Position numbers and translations under genes: made by a program | Shown here: in pieces, positions 62,916-64,000 of the stretch | Layout: every line of letters starts with the position of its first letter | Numbering within the stretch: position 1 is the first letter of the stretch | The notes under the pieces: generated by a model | Databases searched by the model: none | What the model was told of the DNA's origin: nothing | The model's input: only the letters and a program-made list of their open reading frames with translations | DNA from: Lichenicoccus sp964247695 | GTDB lineage: Bacteria; Pseudomonadota; Alphaproteobacteria; Acetobacterales; Acetobacteraceae | Length of the DNA stretch: 64,000 nt | Reading direction: 5' to 3' | Assembly: GCA_964247695.1 (NCBI GenBank) | Contig: CAXTVI010000003.1 | Location: 1-64,000 of the forward strand

Positions 62916-64000
62916 GCAGCCTCAGCAGCCGGCGCCAACCGGTGGCACCGCGGCCGGCGACGGCGGCGTCCGCCTCCACCATGCGGACGAAGGCGGCCTC
63001 CTGCGCAAGGGCGAGGATGGCGCTGCGGAATGGCCCCTTGGCTGCCACCGCGAGCGTGCCGGAAACCGCCGCCTGGCCGAGCACGCGTGGCAGGTAGGGG
63101 ATGGTGACGTCCGGCTTCTGGCCGACGGCGTCCTCGACCTGCGGCAACGTCAGCGTGCCGGGCTGGCCGAGCCGGTTCAGCACCAGCAGCGCGTGCCGGC
63201 TCTGCGGCCCGGCATTGATCAGCGAGAGCAGCCGCAGCGTGTCGCGCACCGAGCGCAGCGTCGGGTCCATCACCAGGATGCGCTGGTCGGACAGTTCGAT
63301 GAGGTCGCGGTTGAGCGCCAGCGCCGCGAACGGCACGTCGACCAGCACGAAGTTGTAGCGCCGGCGCAGGATGCCCAGCAGATGCTGTGCCGCACCCGGC
63401 GCGATTTCCGGGGTCTCGGACAGCTTCTCCTCGCTCGACAGCACCGACAGCCGGTCGGTCACCGGCTGCGCGCTGCGCTCGATGAAGAGCTGGTCGACGC
63501 GCGACGGCAGCTCGAGGGCGGTGCGCAGGCCGGTATCGCCCCGGACGCCGAAGGCGAGCGCCATGCTGCCGGTGAACAGATCGGCATCCAGCAGCAGCGT
63601 GTGGCGCCGCACGTCGCTGGCGAGGTGCCAGCCGAGGTTGGTGGCGATCGTGCTGCAGCCGATGCCGCCGCCGGCGCCGGTGAAGCTGATCACCCGGCCG
63701 CCCTGCGCGGTCTCGCCGACCGGGGCGCCGTCAGTGATCCAGCGGCCGAAATGCCGCGCCACCATGCTGCGCGCCAGCGGCTTGTACAGATATTCCAGCA
63801 CGCCGAGGCCGCGGGTGATCTCGCGGTAGAAATTGACGTCCTGGCGGTCGCCGATCACCAGCACGCGCACGTCCGGCTCGACGACCTGCGAAAGATCGAC
63901 CAGCAGCGCGATCGGCTGCTCCTCGCCGCTGACATCGATGATCAGGACACGCGGCGTCGGCATCTTGCGCAGCAGCGCGATCGCCTGGCGGCACGGCATG
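62908..64000 (-). CDS. TadZ/CpaE-like localisation ATPase, 5' end beyond the window
   Basis: At least 363 residues; the gene appears to continue beyond 64000, because the N-terminal receiver-like domain (V-L-I-I-D-V-S-G then V-L-V-I-G-D-R-Q-D) begins in mid-domain. The ParA/MinD-like ATPase half has the deviant P-loop G-A-G-G-G-I-G-C-S-T, in which both lysines of the usual motif are absent, as in many CpaE proteins. TadZ places the Tad machine at the cell pole. Confidence 0.85.

Overview
The window is GC-rich (clearly above 60%), gene-dense DNA with many 4-bp start/stop overlaps. Gene content points to an alphaproteobacterium, most likely of the Acetobacteraceae or a relative: a Urt-type amide/urea transporter beside an acetamidase, a secreted Hint-domain protein, an alphaproteobacterial-type flagellin, a Tad pilus locus and a photoactive-yellow-protein-like PAS protein. 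The taxonomy is inferred from gene content only. I saw no rRNA, tRNA, insertion sequence or CRISPR array.

Layout. 1-483 (minus): the start of a PAS protein and a PYP-like PAS protein, with a 16-bp perfect palindrome upstream. 484-1329: no convincing gene. 1330-7698 (minus): acetamidase/formamidase and a complete UrtABCDE-type ABC transporter. 7825-11842 (minus): a TonB-dependent receptor and a GntR-family regulator. 12011-29926 (plus): seventeen tightly packed genes encoding a dipeptide/oligopeptide ABC importer, a creatininase-family amidohydrolase, two NAD(P)-dependent oxidoreductases, an M20 peptidase, a signal-less solute-binding-like protein, an amidase, an M32 carboxypeptidase, an isoaspartyl peptidase/asparaginase, an aspartoacylase-family hydrolase, a class IV aminotransferase-fold protein, a sulfotransferase-like protein and a POT transporter. 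The regulator and this operon are divergent, and an 8+6+8 bp inverted repeat lies just upstream of the operon, overlapping a possible promoter. I read the whole as a regulated system for taking up and dismantling an unusual peptide or N-acyl/isopeptide substrate. It is the best candidate for something undescribed here.

29943-32822: a TTG-initiated alpha/beta hydrolase, then three decayed genes side by side (sensor kinase, YVTN beta-propeller, FetB-type permease). 32956-34419: a flagellin standing alone. 34482-37752 (minus): a CocE-family hydrolase, a glycine-rich lipoprotein and an exported VOC protein. 37944-42919: a diguanylate cyclase, a DoxX-like protein, a DUF3253 protein and an ABC exporter. 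43056-46713: an acetolactate-synthase-like enzyme, a molybdopterin oxidoreductase with its cytochrome b, and a PRC-like exported protein. 46722-50674 (minus): a four-gene glycosyltransferase/radical SAM operon. 50947-53832 (plus): an unrecognised protein, a DUF218 protein and an MFS exporter. 53842-64000 (minus): a small conserved protein, a Hint-domain secreted protein and a Tad pilus operon (TadZ, A, B, C, D, two TadE-like pseudopilins and a TadG-like protein) running off the window end.

Start codons were chosen from Shine-Dalgarno spacing and overlap with the upstream gene. Several genes begin with GTG or TTG. Functions are read from recognised family motifs; no database search was run.
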